Assembly: GCA_036521415.1 (NCBI GenBank)
Contig: DATDHU010000037.1
Coordinates: forward strand, 1 to 55,859
DNA from: DASXMT01 sp036521415
Lineage (GTDB): Bacteria; Actinomycetota; Acidimicrobiia; Acidimicrobiales; RAAP-2
Reading direction: 5' to 3'
DNA: 55,859 bases
Under the pieces are notes generated by a model. It did not search any database. It was not told the DNA's origin and saw nothing but the letters and a program-made list of their open reading frames with translations. The first letter of the stretch is position 1. Each line of letters begins with the position of its first letter. The position numbers were made by a program, and so were the translations under genes. Of the stretch, positions 35,478 to 46,067 are shown in pieces.

Positions 35478-35481
<4 letters not shown>
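34384..35481 (-). CDS. Hypothetical protein with DDRVGM/DDRFG repeats and a conserved C-terminal domain
   Basis: This 365-residue protein has an Arg-rich start, a repetitive acidic segment (about residues 33-88) of nine DDRVGM or DDRFG units, a Pro/Gly/Arg linker, and then a globular part. The globular part begins with LNLLVLACNEEDTAGIDLASGALIRAR and contains EFRGFRPSLALL, FRRAGDRSVWIRFGWGRSDNWLPVED and FKPHYLVASVSRPREGHCYKTI. I do not recognise the domain. GTG 35481 overlaps the upstream DUF255 stop (GTGA), so the two are coupled. Starting after the repeats is possible, but no strong start was found there. Confidence 0.65.
35221..35395. repeat. 18-bp and 15-bp interspersed tandem repeats in a coding region
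   Basis: Six 18-base units (encoding DDRVGM) and three 15-base units (encoding DDRFG) alternate over about 153 bases on the minus strand. Individual units are almost identical in DNA, which indicates recent duplication rather than old conserved structure. Confidence 0.95.
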
Positions 35482-37538
<2,057 letters not shown>

Positions 37539-37683
37539 GATCTCAGCCTAACGACCCGGGATCGCCGCTCCCGGCGCGCGGGCACGCCTGGCCATCGCCG
37601 GGAACCTCACCGACCAGCCGCCCCGTCACCCTTCGACATGGCGAACAGCCCCGACGCGGGCACTGCTGTCTATGGTGACCCGC

Positions 37684-38484
37684 ATGGAACTCCGACTCGA
37701 CGGAAAAGTAGCGCTGGTCACCGGCGCGTCCCGCGGTATCGGCCTGGCCATCGCCACCCGCTTCGTCGAGGCCGGCGCCTCGGTCATGCTCTCGTCGCGC
37801 AAGGCGGACGCGCTCGAGGCCGCGGTCGGGCTCATCGCCGAGCAACAAGCCGCGGCTGACACACCGTCGGGCAAGCCCTATGGAGATACGGATTGGTTCG
37901 TGGCCAACGCTGGGGATGAGGCACAAGCGGAGGCGTGCGTGGAGGCAACGATCGAGCGGTTCGGGACCCTGAACATCTTGGTCAACAACGCAGCCGCCAA
38001 TCCCCATTTCGGCCCGACCCTTGACATCGACGAGAGCCGGGCCGTCAAGACGGTCCAGGTCAATCAGCTGGGCGTCCTGGCCTGGACCAGGGCGGCGTGG
38101 CGGGCGTCGCTGGCCGAGCATGGCGGGTCGGTGCTGAACCTGGCATCGGTCGGTGGGCTGTCGGTCGAGGGCGGAATCGGCTGGTATAACGTGACCAAGG
38201 CGGCCGTGATCCACCTGACCAGCCAACTGGCCAGTGAGCTGGGCCCGGCGGTACGGGTCAACGCGCTGGCGCCCGGCCTGGTGAAGACCGACTTCGCCAG
38301 GGCACTCTGGGAGCCGGCCGAGGAGGCGATCGCTCGGCGGCTCCCACTCAAGAGGTTGGGGGTGCCCGATGACATCGCCAAGGCGGCCCTGTTCCTGTGC
38401 TCGGACGCCGCTTCGTGGATCACCGGGGACACGCTGGTCATCGACGGGGGTGCCCGCAGCATGCCCAGCGGGGGCGTGGGCTGA
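37684..38484 (+). CDS. Short-chain dehydrogenase/reductase (FabG-like)
   Basis: This 266-residue Rossmann enzyme has VALVTGASRGIGLAIA (NAD(P) binding), LNILVNNAAANPHFGP, LNLASVGGLS with the active serine, and YNVTKAAVIHLTSQLASEL with the catalytic Tyr and Lys. It also has VRVNALAPGLVKTDFA and the C-terminal ITGDTLVIDGGA. Reduction of 3-oxoacyl or similar ketones is likely. The middle region departs from textbook FabG (EAAVGLIAEQQAAADTPSGKPYGDTDW). ATG 37684 is preferred over GTG 37672. It converges with menE; the 51-base gap contains the palindrome CGAGCTAGCTCG (38523-38534). Confidence 0.9.
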   Translation: MELRLDGKVALVTGASRGIGLAIATRFVEAGASVMLSSRKADALEAAVGLIAEQQAAADTPSGKPYGDTDWFVANAGDEAQAEACVEATIERFGTLNILVNNAAANPHFGPTLDIDESRAVKTVQVNQLGVLAWTRAAWRASLAEHGGSVLNLASVGGLSVEGGIGWYNVTKAAVIHLTSQLASELGPAVRVNALAPGLVKTDFARALWEPAEEAIARRLPLKRLGVPDDIAKAALFLCSDAASWITGDTLVIDGGARSMPSGGVG

Positions 38485-38535
38485 GCCAGTCGGTCGGGCT
38501 CGGTCGGTTGGGCCACGTCGGTCGAGCTAGCTCGG

Positions 38536-39702
38536 TCAGGCCAGCTCGGTGCGGCGGACCTTGCCGCTGGACGTCTGCGGAAGTTCGGTGACGAGGACGA
38601 ACTCCTTGGGCGCCGCCCATGGCGCCAGCTCCGATGCGACCGCCTCCCGCAGCTCGCCGGTAGCCGGCGGAGCCGACGGGTCGGCGGCGACGACCCAGGC
38701 CACCACCCGCTCGCCCCATTCGGCGTCGGGTCGCTTCCAGACGGCGACCTCGGCCACGCCCGGTTGGGCGCCGAGCACGCGTTCCACGGCCACCGGCCAC
38801 ACTTTCTCCCCCCCGGTCACGATGACCTCGGCCATGCGACCGTGCACCACCAGGCGCCCGTCGGGGCCCAGGGAGCCGGCGTCGCCCGTGGGCAGCCACC
38901 CGCCATCGAGCTTGGGGTCGTGGCCGTCGCGGTAGGCGCGGAGGAGCATCGGGCCGCGGACCAGGATCTCGCCCACGGAGCCCCGCGGGCCACCCGGGCC
39001 ACCGGAGCCCCGCCCGCCCTCCGAGCCGTCGCTCACCCTGACCTTGGCCCCGTCGATCGGGACCCCGTCGTAGACGAGACCCGAACCAGTCTCGGTCATG
39101 CCGTAGGTGGTGACGACGTTGTCGGGGAGCCCGCTCGGTGGCGCGGCCCCGCCCAGCAGGACGACCCGGTAGCTCGAAGTGTCGGTACGCCCGAGGGCGG
39201 TTGCGACCAGCGAGACCATGGTGGCGCCGGCACGGGCCTCGTGCTCGACGGCGGCGGCATCGAACCGCTCGTGGATCCGGTATGGCGTCCCCGTCTCCAG
39301 GGCCCGGGTCAGCACCGAGAGGCCCCCGATGTGGGCAAAGGGGAGACAGGCCAGCCACAGGTCGCCCTGCGGGTCCACCGACAGCCGCTCGGAGGTGGCG
39401 ACGGCCGACGCGTGCACCGCCTCGCTGGTCAAGACGACGCCCTTGGGCTCGCCCGTGGTGCCGCTGGTCGCCACCACCAGGGCATCGCCGTCCTCGGTCG
39501 GCACCCCTCCGCCGGGGAGCGCCCTGATGCCCTCGGCAGAGACCACCCGGGCCGGCTGGAGGGCCTCGAACAGCCGGAGGACCGCCGGGCGGGGGAGCCG
39601 GGGGTCGACGGGGAGCACGGCGTTTCCGACCCTCCAGGCCGAGCACAGGGCCTCGACGAACGTGGGCCCGGGAGGGAGGTCGAGTGCCAACAGCTCGGGC
39701 AT
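38536..39702 (-). CDS. menE: AMP-binding ligase, o-succinylbenzoate-CoA ligase MenE
   Basis: The 388-residue protein is a compact ANL-family ligase with the ATP motif VVATSGTTGEPKGVVLT, the central YGMTETGSG and the hinge motif WLPTGDAGSLGPDGRLVVHGRMAEVIVTGGEKV. The C-terminal lysine is in LPQTSSGKVRR. Its small size and its place in a men gene block point to o-succinylbenzoyl-CoA synthetase, which activates OSB before ring closure by MenB. It lies opposite menB with about 50 bases between starts. A Gly-rich repeat (EGGRGSGGPGGPRGS) interrupts the middle domain. Confidence 0.85.
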   Translation of the reverse strand: MPELLALDLPPGPTFVEALCSAWRVGNAVLPVDPRLPRPAVLRLFEALQPARVVSAEGIRALPGGGVPTEDGDALVVATSGTTGEPKGVVLTSEAVHASAVATSERLSVDPQGDLWLACLPFAHIGGLSVLTRALETGTPYRIHERFDAAAVEHEARAGATMVSLVATALGRTDTSSYRVVLLGGAAPPSGLPDNVVTTYGMTETGSGLVYDGVPIDGAKVRVSDGSEGGRGSGGPGGPRGSVGEILVRGPMLLRAYRDGHDPKLDGGWLPTGDAGSLGPDGRLVVHGRMAEVIVTGGEKVWPVAVERVLGAQPGVAEVAVWKRPDAEWGERVVAWVVAADPSAPPATGELREAVASELAPWAAPKEFVLVTELPQTSSGKVRRTELA

Positions 39703-39754
39703 GTGGTTAGCCTAAGGGATCGTATGAGTGATGACTCTAGGAGTGAATGGTCAT

Positions 39755-40693
39755 ATGGTTGATGGGGACGAAAACGGAAGCCAGGAGCAGGTCGACGCCA
39801 CCCTCGCCACCGTGATCAGCGGGTCGCCGGAGGACCCGGTCGACCAGTACCGCCACCTGTCCTTGCCGGCCTGGGCGCGCAGGGGTTCGTACCGGGACAT
39901 CCACTACGACGTGGCCGAAGGGATCGCCAAGATCACCATCGCCCGTCCCGAGGTCCGCAACGCCTTTCGGCCCCAGACCCTCTTCGAGCTGGCCGATGCG
40001 TTCAATGTGGCCCGGGACGACCCGACCGTCGGGGCCATCATCCTGACCGGTGAGGGACCCGACGCCTTCTGCTCCGGCGGTGACCAGTCGATCCGGGGTG
40101 ATGACGGGTACATCGGTGACGACGAGGTTGCCCGGCAAGGCATCGGCCGGTTGAACGTCCTCGACCTCCAGGTGCAGATCCGGCGCCTGCCCAAGCCGGT
40201 GATCGCCATGGTGGCCGGCTACGCCATCGGTGGCGGCCACATCTTGCACCTGGTCTGTGACATCACCATCGCCGCCGACAACGCCAGGTTCGGGCAGACC
40301 GGGCCCAGGGTCGGCAGTTTCGACGGGGGATACGGCTCGAGCCTGCTGGCTCGCACCATCGGCTTGAAGCGGGCCAAGGAGGTGTGGTTCCTCTGCCGGC
40401 AGTACGACGCACCCACCGCCCTCGACTGGGGCCTCGTCAACGAGGTGGTCCCGCTCGGCGACCTCGAGCGCGAGACCGTGGCCTGGTGCCGGAGGATGCT
40501 CTCGCTCTCGCCCATTGCCCTCCGGATGATCAAGGGCGGGCTCCATGCCGCGGACGACGGCCTGGCCGGGCTCCAGCAGCTCGCCGGCGACGCCACCATG
40601 CTCTTCTATATGAGCGAGGAGGGGCAGGAAGGCCGCAACGCCTATCAACAGCGGCGCCAGCCGGACTTCTCGCCCTTTCCCCGCCGGCCGTGA
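39755..40693 (+). CDS. menB: 1,4-dihydroxy-2-naphthoyl-CoA synthase MenB
   Basis: MenB cyclises OSB-CoA to DHNA-CoA. The protein of about 312 residues shows the crotonase fold with the MenB-specific motifs FCSGGDQSIRGDDGY and QTGPRVGSFDGGYGSS. The DHNA-CoA site continues with ARTIGLKRAKEVWFLCRQYDA, and the typical tail YMSEEGQEGRNAYQQRRQPDFSPFPRRP follows. ATG 39755 has AGGAG 11 bases upstream; an in-frame GTG 39728 or ATG 39731 would add eight or nine residues. Downstream, menA starts 30 bases later in the same direction. Confidence 0.95.
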   Translation: MVDGDENGSQEQVDATLATVISGSPEDPVDQYRHLSLPAWARRGSYRDIHYDVAEGIAKITIARPEVRNAFRPQTLFELADAFNVARDDPTVGAIILTGEGPDAFCSGGDQSIRGDDGYIGDDEVARQGIGRLNVLDLQVQIRRLPKPVIAMVAGYAIGGGHILHLVCDITIAADNARFGQTGPRVGSFDGGYGSSLLARTIGLKRAKEVWFLCRQYDAPTALDWGLVNEVVPLGDLERETVAWCRRMLSLSPIALRMIKGGLHAADDGLAGLQQLAGDATMLFYMSEEGQEGRNAYQQRRQPDFSPFPRRP

Positions 40694-40723
40694 GCAGAGC
40701 CGGCGGGGAGTCCGGGGTCCTCC

Positions 40724-41782
40724 GTGGCTGACCCGGCTCCCTCGGGCCAAGGGGACGGGTCCCAGCCCCCGTCAGCTCCTCGGGGACCCGCCGCGCCGCC
40801 TGGACCGGCTGGCGCGGCCCCCGGTCCGGCCGTGCCCCCGCCTGCCCAAGCCGCATCGCCTCCTGGGCCGATCAGGCGCTGGGTGCTCGGTGCGCGGCCG
40901 CGCACGTTGCCGGCCGCGGTGGTGCCGGTACTGGTGGGCACGTCGGTGGCCGCGTGCGGCTATGCGGGCCAGGCCGGTTTCGTTCACCGGGCCGACGCCT
41001 TCGGCCCGCTGCACCCGGGGATCCTCTGGTGGCGGGCTGCCGGTGCACTGATCGTCGCCCTGGCCATCCAGATCGGCACGAATTACGCCAATGACTACTC
41101 CGACGGGATTCGGGGGACCGACGACATCCGGGTCGGGCCCGTCCGACTGGTAGCCACCGGGCTGGCCTCACCGTCGGCTGTGAAGCGGGCGGCGTTGGCG
41201 GCGTTCGCCGTCGCCGGTGTGGTCGGCTTGGGTCTCGCCGCACTGACGTCCTGGTGGGTCCTGGCCGTCGGCGCCGCCTGCCTCGCCGCTGGATGGCTCT
41301 ACACCGGCGGGCCAAGACCTTACGGCTACGCCGGGTACGGCGAGGTCTTCGTGTTCGTGTTCTTCGGCGTCGTGGCCACGGCCGGATCGGCCTTCGTGCA
41401 GAGCGGGCGCCTCGCCCTCCTCCCGTTGGTCGTCTCGGTGCCTGTCGGCGTGTTGGCCACCGCGTTGCTGTTGGCCAACAACCTCCGGGACATCGGCTCC
41501 GACCGCGGGTCGGGGAAGCGGACCCTCGTGGTGCGGATCGGGCGCCGGTGGGGCGGGCGGCTGTACGTGGGTTGCCTCGTACTGGCGTTCGTCGGCGCCG
41601 TGGTCGCCGCAGCATGGCGTCCCTGGTCGCTGCTGGCCCTGGCCGCCCTGCCGCTGGCCGTCCGTCCGGCGCGGGTGGTGACCGAGGGAGCCGAAGGGCG
41701 GGCGTTGTTGCCGGTCCTGGCCGGCACCGGCCGCCTGCAGCTGGCGTTCGGGGTCCTCCTGGCCGTCGGGTTGTGGCTGTGA
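40724..41782 (+). CDS. menA: 1,4-dihydroxy-2-naphthoate polyprenyltransferase MenA
   Basis: MenA attaches the polyprenyl tail to DHNA in the membrane. The 352-residue UbiA-family protein has a Pro/Ala-rich tail (about 1-48), then eight or nine membrane segments. The two magnesium-diphosphate motifs are NYANDYSDGIRGTDD and NNLRDIGSDRGSGKRTL. WLYTGGPRPYGYAGYGEVFVF is a hallmark of MenA. The start GTG 40724 follows menB by 30 bases, suggesting one transcript. Confidence 0.93.
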   Translation: MADPAPSGQGDGSQPPSAPRGPAAPPGPAGAAPGPAVPPPAQAASPPGPIRRWVLGARPRTLPAAVVPVLVGTSVAACGYAGQAGFVHRADAFGPLHPGILWWRAAGALIVALAIQIGTNYANDYSDGIRGTDDIRVGPVRLVATGLASPSAVKRAALAAFAVAGVVGLGLAALTSWWVLAVGAACLAAGWLYTGGPRPYGYAGYGEVFVFVFFGVVATAGSAFVQSGRLALLPLVVSVPVGVLATALLLANNLRDIGSDRGSGKRTLVVRIGRRWGGRLYVGCLVLAFVGAVVAAAWRPWSLLALAALPLAVRPARVVTEGAEGRALLPVLAGTGRLQLAFGVLLAVGLWL

Positions 41783-41790
41783 GCCCCGTT

Positions 41791-42627
41791 TCAGCCGGGA
41801 CGTCGGTCGAGGTGGTCGCGAACCAGCGCAATCACCGGGTCCGGGTCTTCCAGGTGGGCGGTGTGTCCGACGCCCGGTACCACGACGTGGGTGGCGTTCG
41901 CCCCGATGGCCCGGACCATGCGCCCGCCCAGCGCAGTGAACTTGGTGTCCCGCTCGCCCGTGATGACCAGGACCGGCATGGCCAGAGTATGCAGCTGGTC
42001 CCACAGCGGTGGCTGACTGCCCGTCCCGGCCAGGCGCAGGCTCGACGCCAGCCCGGCCGCCGAATTGGTCCGCCGCTGGGCCAGGCCGATGGAACCATCG
42101 GGGATGCCGGCAAAGAGGGGGCGGCCCAGCCACCGGCGCAAGAAGGCATCCACGCGCTCCTGCTCGTCCCCGGCCTGGCCGGTGGCCCCGGGTGGGTCGA
42201 GTTCGGCGGCCAGGGCCTCGTCGGACGCCATCCGTTCGGCTCGGAGTTGGCCGTCCTCGATCCCCGCCGTGCCCGAGACGAGCACGAGCGACCGGACCCG
42301 CTCCGGGCAGCACAGTGCGGCCTGGAGGCCGAACCGGGCACCCATCGAGTAGCCCAGGTAGGCGCCGAACCCGCCGACGTCGGTGAGGAGCCGTGCCCCG
42401 GCGGTGAGATCGGCGCGTACACCGGCCGAACCCCCGTGGCCGGGCAGATCGACGGCGACCACCTGGTAGTTGGCAGCCAGGTCTTCGGCCATCGGGCCCC
42501 AGATCCCGCCGGTCTGGGTAAACCCGTGGGCGAGGACGAGGCGGGGGCCGCTCCCCGTGGTCGCCGTGTGCAAGAGGGCTGTGGGGCCCGGCGCAGGCTG
42601 GGTGTCGTTGGTGTCGGGCCTGTGCAT
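41791..42627 (-). CDS. menH: Alpha/beta hydrolase, probable SHCHC synthase MenH
   Basis: This 278-residue hydrolase has LVLAHGFTQTGGIW (oxyanion region), VVAVDLPGHGGS, the nucleophile elbow YLGYSMGARFGLQAAL and the triad acid in ITGERDTKF. The triad histidine is in VPGVGHTAHLEDP. The GYSMGAR elbow and the men block suggest MenH, which removes pyruvate from the MenD product. A generic hydrolase is possible. The start ATG 42627 is only 14 bases from the menD start on the other strand, so each promoter must lie within the other gene or be shared. Confidence 0.78.
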   Translation of the reverse strand: MHRPDTNDTQPAPGPTALLHTATTGSGPRLVLAHGFTQTGGIWGPMAEDLAANYQVVAVDLPGHGGSAGVRADLTAGARLLTDVGGFGAYLGYSMGARFGLQAALCCPERVRSLVLVSGTAGIEDGQLRAERMASDEALAAELDPPGATGQAGDEQERVDAFLRRWLGRPLFAGIPDGSIGLAQRRTNSAAGLASSLRLAGTGSQPPLWDQLHTLAMPVLVITGERDTKFTALGGRMVRAIGANATHVVVPGVGHTAHLEDPDPVIALVRDHLDRRPG

Positions 42628-42641
42628 GTCGGTACCTGGCG

Positions 42642-44459
42642 ATGAGCGTACCGAGGCCCTTCGGCGACGTGCAGGCCGGCTACGCAGCCACGCTGGCCGA
42701 CGAGTGGTCCCGGGCCGGGGTCGAGTACGCGGTGGTGTGCCCGGGGTCACGCTCCACACCCTTGGCCCTGGCGCTGGCCCGCCATCCCGATATCAGCGTC
42801 CACGTGCGTCTCGACGAACGATCGGCAGGGTTCGTGGCCCTCGGCCTGGGACTGAGCACCGGAAAGCCCGCTGTGGTCCTGACCACCAGCGGCACGGCGG
42901 CGGTCGAGCTCCATCCGGCCGTGGTCGAAGCCGACATGGGTAGCGTGCCGCTGCTGGCCTGCACGGCGGACCGCCCTCCGGAGCTGCACCAGGTTGGCGC
43001 ACCCCAGACCATCGACCAGAACCGCCTGTTCGGCTCGTCGGTGCGGTGGTTCTTCGAGCCCGGTGTGGCCGACGAGGCGACCTCGCACACCTGGCGGTCG
43101 GTCGCCTCCCGGGCGGTGGCCGAGGCGCTGTCGGGCCCGACCGGCCCCGGCCCGGTGCACCTGAACCTCGCCTTCCGCGACCCACTGCTCCCATCCTCGC
43201 CCGCTACGCCGGCAACGGAGCCGGGCCGACCGGGCATCGCCCCCTGGCACCGGGTCGAGGCGGGCCGATCGCCGCCGCCGGCCAGCGTGGTCGCCGAGTT
43301 GGCTGGCGCCGGGCCGCGGGGCATCATCCTGGCCGGGGCCGGGTGCGGTGACCCCGAGGCGATCTGCCGGCTCAGCCGGTCCACGGGATGGCCGGTCCTG
43401 GCCGACCCGCGTTCCCAGTCCCGGATCGCCTCCCCCGGCCTGGTGGGGGCGGCCGACGGGATCGTGCGCTGTCGGCCCTTCACCGAACGTTTCGTTCCCG
43501 AGGTGGTCCTGCGCCTCGGTGCCCCGTGGGTGTCCAAGGTGGTGAACGAGTGGCTGGCCGATGCATCCCGGGCCGGCTGCCTGGAGTTCGTGGTGGACCC
43601 GTTCTGGCGCTGGCTCGATCCGGAACGGGGGTCCACCACCGTCGTACGGGCCGACCCGGCCGCCCTGTGCTTGGCCGTGGCCGACCGGGTGGCCGACGAT
43701 GTCGCCGACCGCGTTGGCGGCGGCCGGCCTCCCAGGATCTCTGACCGCTTCTGGACCGCAGGGTGGCAGGCGGCCGAGACGGCGGCCCAGCACGCGCTGG
43801 CCGACGCGTTGGATCCGGAGCCGAACAGGGGCTCGGGTCTCGGGGCCCTGACAGAAGCGGCGCTGTCCCGCCGGCTCGTCGGCCGGCTGCCGGCCGAGGC
43901 GACCCTGGTGGTGTCGTCCTCGATGCCCATCCGGGACGTCGAGGCATTCGCCGCGCCCTGTTCGGCGCCTCCCCGGGTGCTGGCCAACCGGGGGGCCAAC
44001 GGTATCGACGGCGTGGTGTCCACCGCCTTGGGCGTGGGACTGGGCAGCGGCCAACCGACCGTGGCGTTGGTCGGCGATCTGGCCTTCCTGCACGACTCGT
44101 CCGCGCTGGTCCGGAGCCCGGGGGCCGAAGCCCCGTGCACCATCGTGGTGGCCGACAACGGGGGAGGGGGGATCTTCTCGTTCCTACCTCCGGCCCGCGC
44201 ACTCGACGGCACGACGTTCGAGGACCTCTTTGGCACGCCGCAGGCCAGTGACGTTGCCGCCGTGGCCCGGGGTTTCGGGTTACCCGTCACCGATGTCGAC
44301 GATGTCGGGGCGGCGATGGACGCCGTCGACCGGGGCGTCGAGTCCGGTGGGCTCTCGGTCGTCCGAGTGCGCCTACCCGGACGGGCCGACAATGTCGACG
44401 GCCACCGCCGGTTGAACGAGTCGGTCGCGGCCGCCGTCGCCGCGACGGTCAGCTGCTGA
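42642..44459 (+). CDS. menD: SEPHCHC synthase MenD
   Basis: MenD is the ThDP-dependent enzyme that joins isochorismate and 2-oxoglutarate, the first committed step in menaquinone synthesis. The 605-residue protein has VCPGSRSTPLALALA, the activating glutamate in VRLDERSAGFVALGL, LTTSGTAAVELHPAV, ADRPPELHQVGAPQTIDQ and the ThDP site NRGANGIDGVVSTALG with GDLAFLHD and DNGGGGIFSFLP. Length is slightly above the typical 550-580. menF and menC are not in this window. Confidence 0.95.
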   Translation: MSVPRPFGDVQAGYAATLADEWSRAGVEYAVVCPGSRSTPLALALARHPDISVHVRLDERSAGFVALGLGLSTGKPAVVLTTSGTAAVELHPAVVEADMGSVPLLACTADRPPELHQVGAPQTIDQNRLFGSSVRWFFEPGVADEATSHTWRSVASRAVAEALSGPTGPGPVHLNLAFRDPLLPSSPATPATEPGRPGIAPWHRVEAGRSPPPASVVAELAGAGPRGIILAGAGCGDPEAICRLSRSTGWPVLADPRSQSRIASPGLVGAADGIVRCRPFTERFVPEVVLRLGAPWVSKVVNEWLADASRAGCLEFVVDPFWRWLDPERGSTTVVRADPAALCLAVADRVADDVADRVGGGRPPRISDRFWTAGWQAAETAAQHALADALDPEPNRGSGLGALTEAALSRRLVGRLPAEATLVVSSSMPIRDVEAFAAPCSAPPRVLANRGANGIDGVVSTALGVGLGSGQPTVALVGDLAFLHDSSALVRSPGAEAPCTIVVADNGGGGIFSFLPPARALDGTTFEDLFGTPQASDVAAVARGFGLPVTDVDDVGAAMDAVDRGVESGGLSVVRVRLPGRADNVDGHRRLNESVAAAVAATVSC

Positions 44460-44461
44460 GG

Positions 44462-45781
44462 TCAACAGGGCGTCGGGTCGAAGGACGGGTTCTGCTGGGC
44501 CGGCGGTGCAGTCGTTCCCGTCGACCCCGACGAGCCTGATGACCCCGATGACGAGGAAGCCGGTGGGGCCGGAGAGTTCGCCACGGCGGGAATGGCGATG
44601 GCCTGCCCATAGGCGTCGATCGGCGGCGTGCTCACCGTGTTGGGGGTGGTCCCCAAGAACTCGGTCAGCATCTGTTGGGCAGCAGGCTGGTCGACCACTT
44701 CGATGGAACTCCCACCGCTTGTCGTGGCCGCACTGGTGGGAAGGGTGAAGGACTGCAGGTTCGATCCGCCGAAGGCGTGATACCGCTCGACCAACGAGTA
44801 GAGGTCGCCCTCGGTCAGGCCGTCGTCCTTGGAGAAGTCGTGGACCATGGAGCTGAGTAGGGCGTTCAACGTGAGGGGGTTGTAGGTGGATTTGGCCTTG
44901 TTCAGCACCGCCGAGATGACGACGTTCTGCCGGGTGATGCGACCCAAGTCGCCGGTCCCGTCCTGGTGCCAGTACCCATTGGCGTAGTACTGGTAATAGC
45001 GAGAGCGGGAGAGGGCGAGCGCCTGGGATCCGTTGAGCACCTGGCAGCCGGCCGTGGTGATGCTGAGCCCCGAGTTGTTGTTGCCGTTGTCGTTGTCCCG
45101 CGCCGGGTACGGGAAGTTGAGCGAGATACCGCCGAGGGCGTTCACCGCATCTTGGACCCCGAAGAAGTTGATGTTGATGTAGTGGGAGATGGGGATGCCG
45201 AACGTATTCTCGATGGTCTTGATCAAGCCGTTCGGACCGTTGTTGAACGCCGAGTTGATCTTGTTGTCGGTGGACAACCCGGTCCCGGCCGGCAGTCCCG
45301 AGAGCTGCACGTAGGTGTCCCGAGGGATCGACAGCAGCTTGGCCGTCCCGGCCTGTGGGTCGACGTGGACGATCTTGATGGTGTCGCTTCGCTGGCCCGG
45401 GGCTTGTGCCGTGCTCCCGAACTGCTGGGCCTGGGCGGCGGTCTCACCCGTCCGGGAGTCCGACCCGATGAGCAGGACGTTGTAGGGCGCACCGTCGGCG
45501 GCGGCGACGCAGGTCGGGCACGGTGCGGAACTGACCTGGCTCCACTGGTATTGGTTGTACCCGAAGGCTGCTCCGGCGAGTGCGAGGATCACCACTACGA
45601 CGACCAGCAACCAGCGGAGGATGCGCGCTCCACGGGACCGGCGCCGCTTGGCCCGTTTGCGCTGGTCCCTGCGGCTGGGGATGTACACCTGGCCACTGAG
45701 GATCGGGCCGGAGAACTCGCCGCCGCCGGATCTTCCGGGAACACGGCCATCTCCTGGTGGTCTGTAGTTGGAAGGGGACAC
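44462..45781 (-). CDS. LytR-CpsA-Psr (LCP) family cell-wall ligase
   Basis: LCP enzymes transfer glycopolymers such as arabinogalactan or teichoic acids from lipid carriers to peptidoglycan. The 439-residue protein has a basic cytoplasmic tail with RKRAKRRRSRGARILR, one membrane helix (about 56-75), then the extracellular LCP domain. Motifs are NVLLIGSDSRTGE, RSDTIKIVHVDPQAGTAKLLSIPRDTYV, NKINSAF, ALALSRSRYY and GRITRQNVVISAVLNK. The arginines of IPRD and SRSR are the pyrophosphate ligands. The C-terminal tail is Ser/Gly/Pro rich. The start GTG 45781 lies in one half of a 7-bp inverted repeat. Confidence 0.92.
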   Translation of the reverse strand: MSPSNYRPPGDGRVPGRSGGGEFSGPILSGQVYIPSRRDQRKRAKRRRSRGARILRWLLVVVVVILALAGAAFGYNQYQWSQVSSAPCPTCVAAADGAPYNVLLIGSDSRTGETAAQAQQFGSTAQAPGQRSDTIKIVHVDPQAGTAKLLSIPRDTYVQLSGLPAGTGLSTDNKINSAFNNGPNGLIKTIENTFGIPISHYININFFGVQDAVNALGGISLNFPYPARDNDNGNNNSGLSITTAGCQVLNGSQALALSRSRYYQYYANGYWHQDGTGDLGRITRQNVVISAVLNKAKSTYNPLTLNALLSSMVHDFSKDDGLTEGDLYSLVERYHAFGGSNLQSFTLPTSAATTSGGSSIEVVDQPAAQQMLTEFLGTTPNTVSTPPIDAYGQAIAIPAVANSPAPPASSSSGSSGSSGSTGTTAPPAQQNPSFDPTPC

Positions 45782-46067
45782 TCTTGCACTGGGCCTTTAC
45801 CGGTGAGGGGCCGATCACGTCACCGCCGGCCACTACAAGAGTTTCCCATGGTGATTACGCCAATTGCCATCACCCTCGGGCTCTGTGCCCCCTTGTTGTC
45901 CCTGTCCGCCGGGCCGCCTGTGCTCTACGGGCGTGTGCGTTGCCGTGCCGTTCTGCCCTGTGCCGCCCGACCCGCTGCCACATTGCCGCCCGACCGATGC
46001 CACATTGCCGCCCGACCCGCTGCCGCATTGCCGCGCGACCCGCTGCCGCCCAGCCCCTACGGCCGCA
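45782..46067. promoter_or_regulatory. Intergenic region with inverted repeats upstream of the LCP gene
   Basis: No gene is supported here. ACTCTTG (45780-45786) and CAAGAGT (45836-45842) are inverted repeats 49 bases apart spanning the LCP gene start, and GGTGAT-N13-ATCACC (45850-45874) is a dyad of operator size. The right half holds a 23-bp tandem array. Confidence 0.35.
45964..46050. repeat. About 23-bp tandem repeat, nearly four copies
   Basis: Units at 45964-45986, 45987-46008, 46009-46031 and 46032-46050 share the cores CGCCCGACC and TGCC(A/G)CATTGC. The second is one base shorter. The array lies directly downstream of the carotenoid oxygenase stop on the minus strand. Confidence 0.85.

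Noticed and set aside
42680..44392. Minus-strand open frame of 570 codons
   Set aside because: Antisense shadow of menD, Ser/Thr/Arg rich, no known domain.
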